From Georgenia sp. EYE_87 (GTDB taxonomy: Bacteria > Actinomycetota > Actinomycetes > Actinomycetales > Actinomycetaceae), in assembly GCF_023148685.1 (NCBI RefSeq), contig NZ_JAHXNL010000006.1, positions 1 to 64,000 of the forward strand: DNA of 64,000 nt. Reading direction: 5' to 3'. Within the stretch, counting starts at the first letter, position 1. Every line of letters starts with the position of its first letter. Positions 45,203 to 55,549 of the stretch are shown here, piece after piece. The notes beneath the pieces were generated by a model. It did no database searches, was not told where the DNA came from, and was given only the letters and a program-made list of their open reading frames with translations. A program made the translations under genes and the position numbers.

Positions 45203-46942
45203 TCAGGGCTGCGCGACGGCAAAGTCCGCCTCCCGCCGCGTGTCGGCGGTCCCGGCGATCTCGCCCGTCTCGTGGTCGACCTCCAGCGCCTGCACGGACC
45301 CGAAGACGGCCTCCTCGACGGCGACGACGTCGACGCTCCAGCCGAGGTCGGCGAACGCCGCCGCGTCCTCCGGCGCCGGCCGCGTCTCGGTCGTGAGCGT
45401 CGAGCCCTCGAGGATGAACCGCGGGGAGGCGACGGCGTCGGCGAGCGGCTGGCCGTGCAGCGCCCACCGGGTGATGACGTTGGCCAGGACGTTCGGGATC
45501 TGCCGGCCCCCCGGCGAGCCGATGCCGAGGACCGGGCGCCCCTCGCCGTCGACGACGACGGTGGGCAGGGACCAGCTCACCGAGCGGCGGCCCGGCGCCG
45601 GCTCGTTCGCGGCGGTGCTGCCGATCGAGTCGAACCGGGAGAGCTGGTTGTTGAGGAAGAACCCGCCGACCATCTCGCCCGAGCCCCAGAAGTTCGTGAT
45701 CGTGTTCGTCATCGAGACCATCAGGCCGTCCGAGTCGACGACGGTCAGGTGCGTGGTGTTGCCGGGCACGACGTCCCGCTCCGGCGCCGCGACGACGTCC
45801 CCCGCGTCGTCGCCCCCGCCCGCTGCGAGCACGGACGCCGCCAGCTCTGCGTTGCGCCCGGGGTCGGTGAGCTCGTCGACGGGGACGTCGACGAAGGCGG
45901 GGTCGCCCACGACGGTGTCGACGCTGCGGTCCGCCACCTGCCAGGCGCGCGAGAGCTGCTCCACGTACCGCGCCGAGCCGGGCTCGGACTCGGCCACGCC
46001 GGCGGCCTCGGCCACCTGCAGCATCTGCACCAGCCCCGCCCCCGGCAGCGGCGGGGCAGCAGCGAGCACCCGGTGGTCGCTGAACGCGCCCTCGACCGGC
46101 TCGGTGCGCACCACCTCGTACGCCGCCAGCGAGGCCGCGTCGAGCCCGTCGACGGCCGTGATGGCCTCGGTCAGCGGGCCGTCGTAGAACGCGTCCGCAC
46201 CGCCGTCGGCGATGGTCCGCATGGTCGCCGCGAGGTCGTCCTGGACGAGCCGCTGGCCGGCGGCGAGCGGCTCGCCGCCCGGCGAGAAGTGCTCCAGGCG
46301 GCCGACCGCGTCGGGGCCGTAGTCGCTGCGCATCCGCAGCGCGAGGAAGTCCGAGACCTCGAAGCCGTCGGAGGCGAGCTCGATCGCCGGCGCGACCACC
46401 TCGTACCACGGCAGCTCGCCGTGATCCTCGTGGAGGGCGGCCATGCCGGCCACGAAACCGGGGACGCCGGTGCCGCTCTCGGGGACCCGCCCGTCCTGCG
46501 CGACGACCTCGCGGTAGTCGTACGCCTGGGGCGCGCCCTCGCCCGTCGGGACGACGAGGGCTGCGCCGCCACCGCCGATGCCGGAGGCGAAGGGTTCGAC
46601 CACGGCGACCGCGAAGGCGGTCGCGACGGCCGCGTCGACGGCGGAGCCGCCGGCGTCCAGCACCTGCATCCCGGCGTCCACCGCGGCCGGGTGGCCCGCA
46701 CTCACCCCGTGGTCGCCGAGCGCGGCCGCCGGCTCCGCCGTGGGTTCGGCGGTGGGCGGGGGCGTCGGTGAGGGCGACGGCGGGGCGGTGGTGGGCTCCG
46801 ACGTCGGCGCGGTCGGGACGCTGTCGGAGCAGCCGGTGACGACGGCGAGCAGCAGGGCCACGAGACCGGCGAGAAGGGTGCGGTTCCGGCGGGTGGCGGC
46901 GGGAGCTGAGGCGGGTGCGGCGTGCGCGCGAGGGTGGTCCAT
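45203..46942 (-). CDS. ggt: Gamma-glutamyltransferase, exported lipoprotein
   Basis: The 579-residue proenzyme has a lipoprotein signal with lipobox Cys38 (VVTGC), a Pro/Thr-rich linker, the large-subunit start HGVSAGHPAAVDAGMQVLD and the autocleavage site GNTTHLTVVD, where Thr396 should be the nucleophile. GSPGGRQIPNVLANVI is the glycine-rich oxyanion segment. It transfers or hydrolyses gamma-glutamyl groups outside the cell. In actinobacteria the natural substrate may include peptides or other thiols. TAGCGT sits nine bases before the ATG. Confidence 0.93.
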   Translation of the reverse strand: MDHPRAHAAPASAPAATRRNRTLLAGLVALLLAVVTGCSDSVPTAPTSEPTTAPPSPSPTPPPTAEPTAEPAAALGDHGVSAGHPAAVDAGMQVLDAGGSAVDAAVATAFAVAVVEPFASGIGGGGAALVVPTGEGAPQAYDYREVVAQDGRVPESGTGVPGFVAGMAALHEDHGELPWYEVVAPAIELASDGFEVSDFLALRMRSDYGPDAVGRLEHFSPGGEPLAAGQRLVQDDLAATMRTIADGGADAFYDGPLTEAITAVDGLDAASLAAYEVVRTEPVEGAFSDHRVLAAAPPLPGAGLVQMLQVAEAAGVAESEPGSARYVEQLSRAWQVADRSVDTVVGDPAFVDVPVDELTDPGRNAELAASVLAAGGGDDAGDVVAAPERDVVPGNTTHLTVVDSDGLMVSMTNTITNFWGSGEMVGGFFLNNQLSRFDSIGSTAANEPAPGRRSVSWSLPTVVVDGEGRPVLGIGSPGGRQIPNVLANVITRWALHGQPLADAVASPRFILEGSTLTTETRPAPEDAAAFADLGWSVDVVAVEEAVFGSVQALEVDHETGEIAGTADTRREADFAVAQP

Positions 46943-47172
46943 CGCCCCGCCACGCTACCTGCCGGTGGCTCACCCGCAATCCGTCCGCCACGGCTCTCAC
47001 CGGACCACACCAGCCTCGCAGGCCTCGCTGGTCCCGGCGGCACCGGCGGAGCCCCCGACTGTGAGCCGGTGCACCGACCCGAGGAGGCCTCCAGAGGTCG
47101 CACGGGCGGCGGCGACGCCTACCCTGGAAGCACCGAGCGGCCGACCGGCCGCCCTGATCGGAGCCGCCGCGC

Positions 47173-48264
47173 GTGACCTCACTTCGCACAGGCGCCGCCG
47201 CCGCGGTGGGCAGCGCCGAGCAGACGACGAGCCCACGGGTCGTCGCGCTGGACGTCGCCCGCGCGGTCGCGATCCTCGGGATGCTCGTGGTCAACGTCGG
47301 TCCGCGGGACGACTCCGGACCTGCCGCGATGGTCATCCGCGCCGCGCACGGCCGCGCGTCGCTCCTGTTCGTGCTCCTGGCGGGGATCGGCATCAGCCTG
47401 CTGACCCGCCGTGCGCGCCAGGGCGGCCCCAGCAGATGGGGCACGCTGGTGTGGCGCTCCGCGCTGCTGCTGGTGGCGGGGCTTGCCCTGCAGCTCCTCG
47501 ACCACGACGTGAAGGTCATCCTGCCCACCTACGCCGTGCTGTTCCTCGTCGCGCTGGCCGCGGTCCGCCTGCCGGACGTCGGGCTGCTGATCGGGGCGGG
47601 GGCGGCGACGCTGCTCGGTCCGCTCGTCTGGATCGGCGGCCAGCAGAAGACGGACTTCGACATGGAGCCGGCGACGCTCACCAGCACGCCGCTCGACGTC
47701 CTCTCCTCCGTGGTCCTCACCGGTCCGTACCCGGTGGTCACCTGGGCCGCACCGTTCCTGCTCGGGATGTGGCTCGGACGCCGGCGCCTCACCGCCCGCG
47801 CCGTCCAGGTCAGGCTCGTGGTCGTCGGGGCCGCGGCCGCGGTCGGCGGCATCGTGGTCTCCCGGGTCCTCGTCGCGCTGGTCGGTCAGCCGGGCGAGGA
47901 GGTGGGGCTCGACCGCCTCACCTCTGCCGTCGCCCACTCCCAGATGCCGCTGTGGCTGGTGAGCGGCACCGGCAGCGCGCTCGCGGTGGTCGGTCTTGCG
48001 CTGCTCCTCGTGCCACGCGCCGGCCGCTGGGCACACCCGCTGGTGGCCGTCGGCCAGCTGTCCCTGACGGTCTACGTCGCACACCTGGTCGTCATCGCGG
48101 CCCTCGTGCGGCCGGGTCCTGGCTCGGCCGCCGAGGGGCTCGGCGTCTCGCTGCTCATCGCTGCCGCGGCCGTCCTCTTCGCCACGCTCTGGCGGGCGGG
48201 ATTCCGGCGGGGCCCGCTCGAGACGCTCCTGCGCGTCCCCTCCCTCCTCCGCCGCGCCTCCTGA
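47173..48264 (+). CDS. DUF418/YeiB-like multi-pass membrane protein
   Basis: The 363-residue protein has about eight to nine membrane helices starting VVALDVARAVAILGMLVVNV and AHGRASLLFVLLAGIGISLL, the pattern of DUF418/HGSNAT-type putative acyltransferases. A conserved His-Gly-Arg lies near the first loop. It may transfer acyl groups to a wall or lipid glycan. Substrate unknown. Starts at GTG without a clear Shine-Dalgarno. Divergent from ggt. Confidence 0.82.
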   Translation: MTSLRTGAAAAVGSAEQTTSPRVVALDVARAVAILGMLVVNVGPRDDSGPAAMVIRAAHGRASLLFVLLAGIGISLLTRRARQGGPSRWGTLVWRSALLLVAGLALQLLDHDVKVILPTYAVLFLVALAAVRLPDVGLLIGAGAATLLGPLVWIGGQQKTDFDMEPATLTSTPLDVLSSVVLTGPYPVVTWAAPFLLGMWLGRRRLTARAVQVRLVVVGAAAAVGGIVVSRVLVALVGQPGEEVGLDRLTSAVAHSQMPLWLVSGTGSALAVVGLALLLVPRAGRWAHPLVAVGQLSLTVYVAHLVVIAALVRPGPGSAAEGLGVSLLIAAAAVLFATLWRAGFRRGPLETLLRVPSLLRRAS

Positions 48265-48288
48265 CGGCACGCGTGCCCCGACGGCTGC

Positions 48289-48326
48289 CGCGCCCCGGCC
48301 GGCCCGCGCCCCGGCCGGCCCGCGCC
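48289..48326. repeat. 16-bp GC tandem repeat
   Basis: Two perfect copies of CGCGCCCCGGCCGGCC and six bases of a third lie between the DUF418-like gene and rmuC. Each contains the palindrome GGCCGGCC, so it can fold and may act as a terminator for the upstream gene. Confidence 0.75.
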
Positions 48327-48381
48327 GCGCCGACGGCGCGGCCGCGGTCGCATGTCGGTGGCTGCTGGCATCGTGCCGGTC

Positions 48382-49614
48382 ATGGAGATCACCACGGTCC
48401 TGCTTCTCGCCGCGGCGCTGGTCGTCGGGTGCGCCCTGGGCTACGCCGTCGCCCTCGCCCGGGGCGCCGCCGTGCGCGGTGACGGCGCGACCGCGGCCGA
48501 GGTGGGCGAGCTGCGGGCCCGCGCCGCCGCCGCGCAGGCCCGCGCCGAGCGGCTGGCCGAGGAGGTCGAGGACCTCCACGAGCGCGCCCGGCAGGACCAG
48601 GACGTCCTGCGCGCCCTCGGCCCGGTCCAGGCCACCCTCGCCCAGGTCGGCGAGCACGTCGCGCACCTCGAGCGTGAGCGCACCGAGCAGTTCACCGTCC
48701 TGACCGAGCAGCTACACCACGCGCGACGGACGGACGTCGAGCTCCAGCGCACGACGGCGCAGCTGGAGTCCGCGCTGCGGTCCACCTCGGCGCGCGGTCA
48801 GTGGGGAGAGATCGAGCTGCGCCGGGTCCTCGAGGCGTCCGGGATGCTGCGGCACGTCGACTTCGTCGAGCAGCGCTCCCTCGGCACCGCAGGCGCACCC
48901 GGCCGGGCCCGGGGGACGGGCGGACGGCCGGACGTCGTCGTGCACCTGCCCGGTGAGAAGTACCTGGCGGTCGACGCCAAGGTGCCCATGGACGCCTACC
49001 TGGAGGCGAGCGCCCTCGGCGAACGACCGACCGGGGAGGACGCCGAGCGCCGTGAGCGGCTCCTCGCCTCGCACGCCAAGGCGCTGCGCGGGCATGTCGA
49101 CGCCCTGGCGCGGCGGGCGTACCACGAGCAGCTGCCCGGGTCACCGGAGCTCGTCGTCATGTTCGTCCCGTCAGAGGGGCTGCTCGCGGCGGCCCTCGAG
49201 GCGGACCCCACGCTGCTCGAGCACGCCCTCCGGCAGGGGGTGGCACCGACGTCGCCGTCCTCGCTGCTGGCGCTGCTGCGCACCACGGCGGCCGTCTGGT
49301 CGACCGAGCAGGTCGGCGTCGAGGCGAAGGAGCTGCTGGAGCTCGGCCGGACCCTCTACGACCGGCTCGGCGTCGTCGCCGGCCACCTCGGCGGGCTGGG
49401 ACGCTCCCTGCGGGCGAGCGTGCAGCACTACAACAAGGCCGTCGCGTCCATGGAGCAGCGCCTGCTCGTGACGGCCCGCGACCTGGAGTCCCTCGGCGGG
49501 AAGGACCTCTCCGTCGAGCCGGTCTCGGCCGACGACGCGCAGGTGCGGACGTTCACCGCGCCGGAGCTCGTCGCCGACGACGGCGGCTCGCTGCTCGCCG
49601 GCCGCGCCGGTTAG
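48382..49614 (+). CDS. rmuC: DNA recombination protein RmuC
   Basis: The 410-residue protein has one N-terminal hydrophobic segment (TTVLLLAAALVVGCALGYAV), a long coiled coil (about 35-140) and the RmuC nuclease-like core: RGQWGEIELRRVLEASGML, KYLAVDAKVPMDAY, PELVVMFVPSEGLLAAAL. RmuC limits inversions between short inverted repeats in E. coli. The second in-frame ATG (48382) is used because the hydrophobic segment follows directly. An ATG 30 bases upstream is possible and neither has a clear ribosome site. Confidence 0.92.
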   Translation: MEITTVLLLAAALVVGCALGYAVALARGAAVRGDGATAAEVGELRARAAAAQARAERLAEEVEDLHERARQDQDVLRALGPVQATLAQVGEHVAHLERERTEQFTVLTEQLHHARRTDVELQRTTAQLESALRSTSARGQWGEIELRRVLEASGMLRHVDFVEQRSLGTAGAPGRARGTGGRPDVVVHLPGEKYLAVDAKVPMDAYLEASALGERPTGEDAERRERLLASHAKALRGHVDALARRAYHEQLPGSPELVVMFVPSEGLLAAALEADPTLLEHALRQGVAPTSPSSLLALLRTTAAVWSTEQVGVEAKELLELGRTLYDRLGVVAGHLGGLGRSLRASVQHYNKAVASMEQRLLVTARDLESLGGKDLSVEPVSADDAQVRTFTAPELVADDGGSLLAGRAG

Positions 49615-49644
49615 CTCAGGCCCGCCGCGGGTCGGGCCCGCAGC

Positions 49645-49676
49645 GGCTCAGGCGCGCGGCGGCTCAGGCGCGCGGG
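49645..49676. repeat. 16-bp tandem duplication across the ispH stop
   Basis: GGCTCAGGCGCGCGGC and GGCTCAGGCGCGCGGG follow each other, duplicating the last codons and stop of ispH just downstream. Probably replication slippage. Confidence 0.75.
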
Positions 49677-50779
49677 ACGGCGGTCGCGCCGCGCCGGGCG
49701 CGGTGCGGGCGGTCCGGCTGCTCGCCGGCGCGCTTGAGGTCGGCGCGGAGGTTCTTCGGCAGGGAGAACATGATGTCCTCCGTCGCCGTGCGGACCTCCT
49801 CGACGCCCGTGAAGCCGAGCCCCGTGAGCCGGTCGATCACGTCGCGCACGAGGATCTCCGGCACCGACGCGCCGGACGTCAGCCCCACGGTGGTGGCCCC
49901 CTCGAGCCAGGCGGGGTCGATCTCGTCGGCCTTGTCCACCCGGTAGGACGCCCCTGCCCCGGCCTCCAGCGCCACCTCGACCAGCCGCACGGAGTTCGAG
50001 GAGTTGGCGGAGCCGACCACGATGACGACGTCGGCGTCGGGCGCGAGCTTCTTCACGGCCACCTGGCGGTTCTGGGTGGCGTAGCAGATGTCGTCGCTGG
50101 GCGGGTCCTGCAGGTGCGGGAACCGCTCCCGGAGCAGCTTCACCGTCTGCATCGTCTCGTCCACCGACAGCGTGGTCTGCGAGAGCCAGATGACCTTCTC
50201 CGGGTCCCGCACCTCGACCTGGTCGACCTCGTGCGGGCCGTTGACCACCTGGATGTGGTCCGGCGCCTCACCCTGGGTGCCCTCGACCTCCTCGTGGCCG
50301 TCGTGGCCGATCAGGAGGATGTCGTAGTCGTCGTTCGCGAAGCGCACGGCCTCCTTGTGCACCTTGGTCACCAGCGGGCACGTGGCGTCGATCGTGGCGA
50401 GGTTGCGGGCCGCCGCCTGGGCGTGGACGGCCGGCGAGACCCCGTGCGCCGAGAACACGACGCGCGCCCCCTCGGGCACCTCGTCGGTCTCGGAGACGAA
50501 CACCGCCCCGCGCTCGGAGAGCGTCTCGACGACGAACTTGTTGTGCACGATCTCCTTGCGCACGTACACCGGCGCACCGTAGAGCTCGAGCGCCTTCTCG
50601 ACGGCGTCGACGGCCCGGTCCACGCCGGCGCAGTAGCCGCGCGGGGTGGCGAGCAGGATGCGCCTGCCGTCGGGCGCCGGGTTGCTCTCGACCGCGCCGG
50701 GGAACGCCGAGGCGCCGGCGAGGGAGGAGACCCGGCCGGCGGGTCCGGTGGACTCAGGAGCGGTCGTGGGGATGGTCAC
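49664..50779 (-). CDS. ispH: 4-hydroxy-3-methylbut-2-enyl diphosphate reductase
   Basis: The 371-residue protein has the three cluster Cys in [30 protein letters not shown] and [11 protein letters not shown], and the active-site HGVSP and TQTTLSVDE-like segments. It makes isopentenyl and dimethylallyl diphosphate in the last step of the MEP pathway and needs reduced ferredoxin or similar. The GTG at 50779 lies six bases after TACCCT. The first 40 residues are extra relative to E. coli. The product feeds the prenyltransferase at 62 kb. Confidence 0.96.
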   Translation of the reverse strand: MTIPTTAPESTGPAGRVSSLAGASAFPGAVESNPAPDGRRILLATPRGYCAGVDRAVDAVEKALELYGAPVYVRKEIVHNKFVVETLSERGAVFVSETDEVPEGARVVFSAHGVSPAVHAQAAARNLATIDATCPLVTKVHKEAVRFANDDYDILLIGHDGHEEVEGTQGEAPDHIQVVNGPHEVDQVEVRDPEKVIWLSQTTLSVDETMQTVKLLRERFPHLQDPPSDDICYATQNRQVAVKKLAPDADVVIVVGSANSSNSVRLVEVALEAGAGASYRVDKADEIDPAWLEGATTVGLTSGASVPEILVRDVIDRLTGLGFTGVEEVRTATEDIMFSLPKNLRADLKRAGEQPDRPHRARRGATAVPRA

Positions 50780-50785
50780 CTGGCC

Positions 50786-50791
50786 AGGGTA
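50786..50791 (-). promoter_or_regulatory. -10 element for leaderless ispH transcript
   Basis: TACCCT stands six bases before the ispH GTG. This supports that start over an ATG 57 bases further upstream. Confidence 0.5.
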
Positions 50792-50929
50792 CGTGGGGAG
50801 GCCGCGGCAGGGCCATCGAGGTGTCCGAAAGCACACGGACGTCGCCGGGGCACCGGCGCGCCGGGCGGCCGGGTCCCACGGTGCGGGGGCGGCGGGCCGC
50901 TGTCACGGGCGGGTGCGACGATGGCACCC

Positions 50930-51349
50930 ATGAACCGGAACCTGCTCGAGCCCGACCCGATCCTGCTCCCGCAGGACCACCCCGACGTGCCGGCCCGCGC
51001 CGCGCTCGACGCCGGCGAGGACCCGCGCGCCGTCGCCGCGCAGCACCCCGCCGCGAGCCTCGCCTGGGCCCGGCTTGCCCGTGCGGCCCTCGACGCGGAC
51101 GACGCCGTCGCCGCCTACGCCTTCGCGCGCACCGGCTACCACCGCGGTCTGGACGCGCTGCGCCGCGCCGGCTGGCGTGGCGCGGGCCCGGTCCCGGCCA
51201 GCCACGCGCCCAACCAGGGTTTCCTGCTCTCCGTGCTGGCTCTGGCCGACGCCGCCGCCGCCATCGGGGAGACCGAGGAGCACGCCAGGTGCATGCAGCT
51301 GCTCACTGACTCCGACCCGCGCGCCGTCGAGGTGCTCGGGGCCCGGTGA
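50930..51349 (+). CDS. DUF3151-family protein
   Basis: The 139-residue protein starts [20 protein letters not shown] and includes [40 protein letters not shown] and [20 protein letters not shown], the pattern of actinobacterial DUF3151. It is predicted all-helical and cytoplasmic, function unknown. The second ATG (50930) is used because GACGAT lies seven bases upstream. The same context GATGGCACCCATGA precedes the small gene at 22.5 kb. Its stop overlaps the xseA GTG. Confidence 0.88.
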   Translation: MNRNLLEPDPILLPQDHPDVPARAALDAGEDPRAVAAQHPAASLAWARLARAALDADDAVAAYAFARTGYHRGLDALRRAGWRGAGPVPASHAPNQGFLLSVLALADAAAAIGETEEHARCMQLLTDSDPRAVEVLGAR

Positions 51350-52632
51350 CGTCCATGGGCACCTTGACGAGCGACCACCACTCCCCCGCCCCGCGCCGCC
51401 TGGCCGCCCGGGCGCTGGAGACGACGGCCGAGAACCCGTGGCCGGTGCGGCTGCTCTCCTCCAAGATCACCGAGTACGTCAACCGGATGGCGCCGCTCTG
51501 GGTCGAGGGCCAGGTGGTCCAGCTCAACCGCCGGCCCGGCGCAACGCTGGCGTTCCTGACCCTGCGGGACACCGACGCGGACATGTCCCTGCCCGTCTCC
51601 GTGCACGCCCGGGTGCTCGCCGCGGTCGAGGCACCGCTGGAGGAGGGCGCGCACGTGGTGGTCCACGCAAAGCCGACCTTCTGGCCCAAGCGCGGCACGC
51701 TCCAGCTGCAGGCGGACGAGGTGCGGCCGGTCGGGGTCGGCGAGCTGCTGGCCCGGATCGAGCACCTCAAGCGCGTCCTCGCCGCGGAGGGGCTCTTCGA
51801 CGCCGACCGCCGGACGCCGCTGCCGTTCCTGCCGGGCACGGTGGGGCTGGTGTGCGGCCGGGAGTCGAAGGCCGAGCACGACGTCGTCGTCAACGCCCGT
51901 GCCCGCTGGCCCTCCCTGCGCTTCGAGATCCGCGAGGTCGCGGTGCAGGGCCCGCGCGCCGTCGCCGAGGTCACCGCCGCGATCGCCGAGCTCGACGCCG
52001 ACCCCGCGGTCGAGGTGATCGTCGTCGCCCGCGGCGGTGGCGCCGTCGAGGATCTGCTGCCGTTCTCCAACGAGGCCCTGGTGCGCGCCGCGGCGGCCTG
52101 CCGCACCCCGCTCGTCTCCGCGATCGGCCACGAGACCGACACGCCGCTGCTGGACCTCGTGGCCGACTACCGGGCGTCCACCCCGACCGACGCCGCCAAG
52201 CGGATCGTCCCCGACGTCGCGGAGCAGCGCCGCGGGCTCGCCCAGGCCCGCCAGCGCATCCGGCACGCCGTGCGGGCCCGGCTGCACGGCGAGGAGCAAC
52301 GGCTGGACGCGCTGCGCTCGCGCCCGGTCATGGCCGACCCGCACGCCGTGGTCGAGCGCCGCGAGGAGGAGGTCCGGCGGGCCCGGCTCGCCGGGACGCG
52401 CGCGTTCGCCTGGCGCACCGACCGTGCTGCGGGCGAGCTGGGGGCGTTGGTGGGCAGCCTCCGGGCGCTCTCGCCCGCGGCGACGCTGGCCCGCGGCTAC
52501 GCGGTGCTGCGCACGCACGAGGGCGAGGTGGTCCGCGCGCCGGACCAGGTGGAGCCCGGCGACCAGCTCGAGGCGTTGCTGGCGCAGGGCCGGCTGGTCC
52601 TCGAGGTCGGCCTCGACGACCCCTCGGTGTGA
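51346..52632 (+). CDS. xseA: Exodeoxyribonuclease VII large subunit
   Basis: The 428-residue protein has an N-terminal OB fold ([20 protein letters not shown]), the catalytic domain with [31 protein letters not shown] and [20 protein letters not shown], and a C-terminal coiled coil. With XseB it degrades single-stranded DNA to short acid-soluble fragments. Start may be GTG at 51346, which overlaps the previous stop, or ATG nine bases later. Both keep all domains. Confidence 0.95.
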   Translation: MTSMGTLTSDHHSPAPRRLAARALETTAENPWPVRLLSSKITEYVNRMAPLWVEGQVVQLNRRPGATLAFLTLRDTDADMSLPVSVHARVLAAVEAPLEEGAHVVVHAKPTFWPKRGTLQLQADEVRPVGVGELLARIEHLKRVLAAEGLFDADRRTPLPFLPGTVGLVCGRESKAEHDVVVNARARWPSLRFEIREVAVQGPRAVAEVTAAIAELDADPAVEVIVVARGGGAVEDLLPFSNEALVRAAAACRTPLVSAIGHETDTPLLDLVADYRASTPTDAAKRIVPDVAEQRRGLAQARQRIRHAVRARLHGEEQRLDALRSRPVMADPHAVVERREEEVRRARLAGTRAFAWRTDRAAGELGALVGSLRALSPAATLARGYAVLRTHEGEVVRAPDQVEPGDQLEALLAQGRLVLEVGLDDPSV

Positions 52633-52679
52633 CCGGGCCGGGCCTGCACGAGTCGGTGCCCGATGAAAGACTGTCGAGC

Positions 52680-53027
52680 GTGAGCCAGAATCTGTCCGAC
52701 CTGCCCGACGTGTCCACCCTGAGCTACGAGCAGGCCAGGGACGAGCTGGTCGAGGTGGTGCGCCAGCTCGAGGCCGGTTCGACCTCCCTCGAGGACGCCC
52801 TGACCCTGTGGGAGCGCGGGGAGGCGCTGGCCGCGCGGTGCCAGTCCTGGCTCGACAACGCCCGGGCCCGTCTCGACGCCGCCCGGGCCCCTGCGGACGG
52901 ACAGACCAGCCCCCCCGCGGACCAGCGGGGGACCGCGGCCGCCCGACCCGACCACGACCCGGCGGCGGAGCGCGAGGCCGCGCTCGACGACGCCGCGGCC
53001 GCCCTTCCCGAGGAGGAGTCCGCATGA
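52680..53027 (+). CDS. xseB: Exodeoxyribonuclease VII small subunit
   Basis: The 115-residue protein has the XseB helical hairpin [20 protein letters not shown] and [19 protein letters not shown], then an acidic, Ala/Pro-rich tail of about 45 residues longer than usual. It assembles with XseA. GTG at 52680 is used. Ends with an ATGA overlap with the PfkB gene, so the three are one transcript. Confidence 0.93.
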   Translation: MSQNLSDLPDVSTLSYEQARDELVEVVRQLEAGSTSLEDALTLWERGEALAARCQSWLDNARARLDAARAPADGQTSPPADQRGTAAARPDHDPAAEREAALDDAAAALPEEESA

Positions 53028-54169
53028 GCGAGCCGTTCACCACCCCCGAGCCCGACGGTGCCGTGCCGCCCCCGCGCCCGGGCAACGCCCCGGGCGGCGA
53101 CGGCGGCACGACCGAACGGTCCCCCAAGGCACCGGCCGAGCACGACCCGTTCCGCCCGGTGGGCGACCCGGAGCTGTCCGAGGGACCCAAGGCGCCCACC
53201 TCGGAGGCCTGGGGCGGCTCCGCCGGCGACCGGCTCCCGCACGACACCGGCGCCGCCCCTGCCCTCGTGATCGGTGAGGCGCTGGTGGACATCGTCGAGC
53301 GGCCGGGCGAGGAGCCGTCCGAGCACCCGGGCGGCTCCCCCGCCAACGTCGCCGTCGGGCTTGCCCGGCTGGGCAGGGACGTCGAGCTGGTGTCGTGGTT
53401 CGGCTCGGACGCGCACGGGGCGCTGCTGCGCTCCCACCTGGAGCTGGAGGAGGTCCGCCTGTCGCCGGCGTCCGCCCGCGCCTCCCGCACCTCGACGGCG
53501 CGCGCCCGGCTGGACGACACCGGCGCCGCGACGTACGTCTTCGACCTCGAGTGGGCGCCGCCCGAGCCCGATCCCGGGCTCGAGCCGCTGGTCCTGCACA
53601 CCGGGTCCATCGCCGCGGTCCTCGAACCGGGCGCCCGGACCGTCGCCGCGACCATCGAACGGCACCGCCGGCACGCCACCATCAGCTACGACCCGAACGT
53701 GCGCCCCGACCTCATGGAGGACAGGGAGCGCACCCGTCGGAGCGTGGAGCACATCGTCTCCGCCTCGGACGTGGTCAAGGTCTCGGACGAGGACCTCGCC
53801 TGGCTCTTCCCGGACGAGGACCCGCTCGCGGTCGCCCGCCGGTGGCTGACTTTGGGCCCCGCGCTCGTCGTCGTCACCCGGGGCGCCGAGGGCGCGTGGG
53901 CCGGGACGGCCGAGGGCCTGGAGCTCGGGTCGCCCGCGCGCGCAGTCGAGGTCGTCGACACCGTCGGTGCGGGCGACTCCTTCACCGCCGGGATCCTCGA
54001 CGGCCTGTGGGGCGCCGGACTGCTCGGCGCGGACCGCCGGGCAGCTCTCCGGGCCGTCGACGCGGCCACCCTCCAGCGCATCCTCGACCACGCGGGCCGC
54101 ATCGCGGCGATCACCGTGTCGCGGGAGGGGGCCAACCCGCCCACCCGCGCCGAGCTCACCGTGGACTGA
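53024..54169 (+). CDS. PfkB-family carbohydrate kinase (fructokinase-like)
   Basis: The 381-residue protein has a 75-residue Pro/Glu-rich N-terminal extension, then a ribokinase fold: [40 protein letters not shown], and the PfkB signature [16 protein letters not shown] with the catalytic Asp. It phosphorylates a sugar, most like fructokinase, in the cytoplasm. Translationally coupled to xseB. It converges on the sugar ABC operon, which might supply its substrate. The N-terminal extension is unexplained. Confidence 0.9.
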   Translation: MSEPFTTPEPDGAVPPPRPGNAPGGDGGTTERSPKAPAEHDPFRPVGDPELSEGPKAPTSEAWGGSAGDRLPHDTGAAPALVIGEALVDIVERPGEEPSEHPGGSPANVAVGLARLGRDVELVSWFGSDAHGALLRSHLELEEVRLSPASARASRTSTARARLDDTGAATYVFDLEWAPPEPDPGLEPLVLHTGSIAAVLEPGARTVAATIERHRRHATISYDPNVRPDLMEDRERTRRSVEHIVSASDVVKVSDEDLAWLFPDEDPLAVARRWLTLGPALVVVTRGAEGAWAGTAEGLELGSPARAVEVVDTVGAGDSFTAGILDGLWGAGLLGADRRAALRAVDAATLQRILDHAGRIAAITVSREGANPPTRAELTVD

Positions 54170-54170
54170 C

Positions 54171-54199
54171 GCTCACGGGGTGGGACTCACCCCGTGAGC
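54171..54199. terminator. Bidirectional terminator between kinase and sugar ABC genes
   Basis: GCTCACGGGGTG and CACCCCGTGAGC form a perfect 12-bp stem with a five-base loop, directly after the kinase stop and 22 bases from the convergent ATPase stop. Confidence 0.9.
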
Positions 54200-54220
54200 T
54201 TGCGGACGCGGACGCGACGC

Positions 54221-55516
54221 TCAGGTCTCGGCGCGGGCGGGTGTCTCGTCCTGGGCGGCGCGCTTCCTGGCGCGCTCGAGCGCGCGCTTGCGCTGCTCCC
54301 TGGCGTCATCCTCGAGCTCGGCGGCCCGCTCCTCGTCCCGGGTGAGGTTGTCGCCGGACTCCGGGTCGAACACGTGCATCGAGCTCGGGTCGAACCACAG
54401 CTCCGCCCGGTCGCCCTCGCGGATCCTGCTCATCGACTCGAGCGCCACGATCATCTGGGTGCGCATGCCCTCGCCGTCCAGGTCCCGGTCGAGCTCCTCG
54501 AGCTTGCCGCGGACGGCGTCGTGGGTCTCGAACGGGACGTAGGCGTAGAGCACCTCGCCCATCCACTCGGTGACGTCGATGTCGGCCTCGAACCGCACGC
54601 CCTCGCCCCGGCCGGCACGGCCGTCCCCTGGGCCGGGCCCCATCGTCTCGGCGTCGAGGAAGGCGTCCGGGCGGACCCCGACGATCACCAGCTCGCGGTC
54701 GCCCACCGCCCGGCGCAGGCGGTCGTCCAGCGGCACGTCCACCAGCGGCAGGTGCAGCACGTCGCCGCGCACCTCGCCGGGCAGGAAGTTCATCGGCGGC
54801 GACCCGATGAAGCCGGCGACGAACAGGTTGACCGGCTGGTCGTACAGGCCGCGCGGACTCGCCACCTGCTGCAGCTCCCCCCGCCGGAGCACCGCCACCC
54901 GGTCGCCGAGCGTCATGGCCTCGGTCTGGTCGTGCGTGACGTAGACGGTCGTGGTGGCGAGGGCGCGCTGGAGCCGGGCGATCTCGGTGCGCATCTGCCC
55001 CCGCAGCTTCGCGTCGAGGTTCGACAGTGGCTCGTCGAAGAGGAACGCCTGCGCCTCGCGCACGATCGCCCGGCCCATGGCGACGCGCTGACGCTGTCCG
55101 CCGGAGAGGTTCGCAGGCTTGCGGTCGAGGTGCTCGTCGAGCTCGAGAAGCGTGGACGCCCGCCGCACCTTGGCGTCGATCTCCTCCTCGCTGAACTTGC
55201 CCTTGGCGAGCCGCAGCGGGAAGGCGATGTTCTCGTAGACCGTCAGGTGCGGGTACAGGGCGTAGTTCTGGAAGACCATCGCGAGGTCCCGGTCGCGGGG
55301 GGCCTTGTCGTTGACGACCTCGTCCCCGATCCGCAGCTCGCCGGAGGAGATGTCCTCCAGCCCCACGATCATCCGGAGCAGGGTGGACTTCCCGCAGCCG
55401 GACGGCCCGACGAGGATGACGAACTCGCCGTCGGCGATGTCGAGGTCGATCCCCTTCACGGCGGTGAACCCGTCCGGGTACGTCTTGACGATGTTGTCGA
55501 GGGTGATCGAAGCCAT
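54221..55516 (-). CDS. Sugar ABC transporter ATPase (MalK/UgpC/SugC type)
   Basis: The 431-residue ATPase has Walker [14 protein letters not shown], signature [12 protein letters not shown], Walker [16 protein letters not shown] and a C-terminal MalK-like regulatory domain to about 350, followed by a charged Glu/Arg coil tail not found in most MalK proteins. It energises import by the two permeases encoded upstream in the same operon. Confidence 0.94.
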   Translation of the reverse strand: MASITLDNIVKTYPDGFTAVKGIDLDIADGEFVILVGPSGCGKSTLLRMIVGLEDISSGELRIGDEVVNDKAPRDRDLAMVFQNYALYPHLTVYENIAFPLRLAKGKFSEEEIDAKVRRASTLLELDEHLDRKPANLSGGQRQRVAMGRAIVREAQAFLFDEPLSNLDAKLRGQMRTEIARLQRALATTTVYVTHDQTEAMTLGDRVAVLRRGELQQVASPRGLYDQPVNLFVAGFIGSPPMNFLPGEVRGDVLHLPLVDVPLDDRLRRAVGDRELVIVGVRPDAFLDAETMGPGPGDGRAGRGEGVRFEADIDVTEWMGEVLYAYVPFETHDAVRGKLEELDRDLDGEGMRTQMIVALESMSRIREGDRAELWFDPSSMHVFDPESGDNLTRDEERAAELEDDAREQRKRALERARKRAAQDETPARAET

Positions 55517-55549
55517 CGGGCCTCTCCTTCGGATTCGGTGCGGGGGCGT

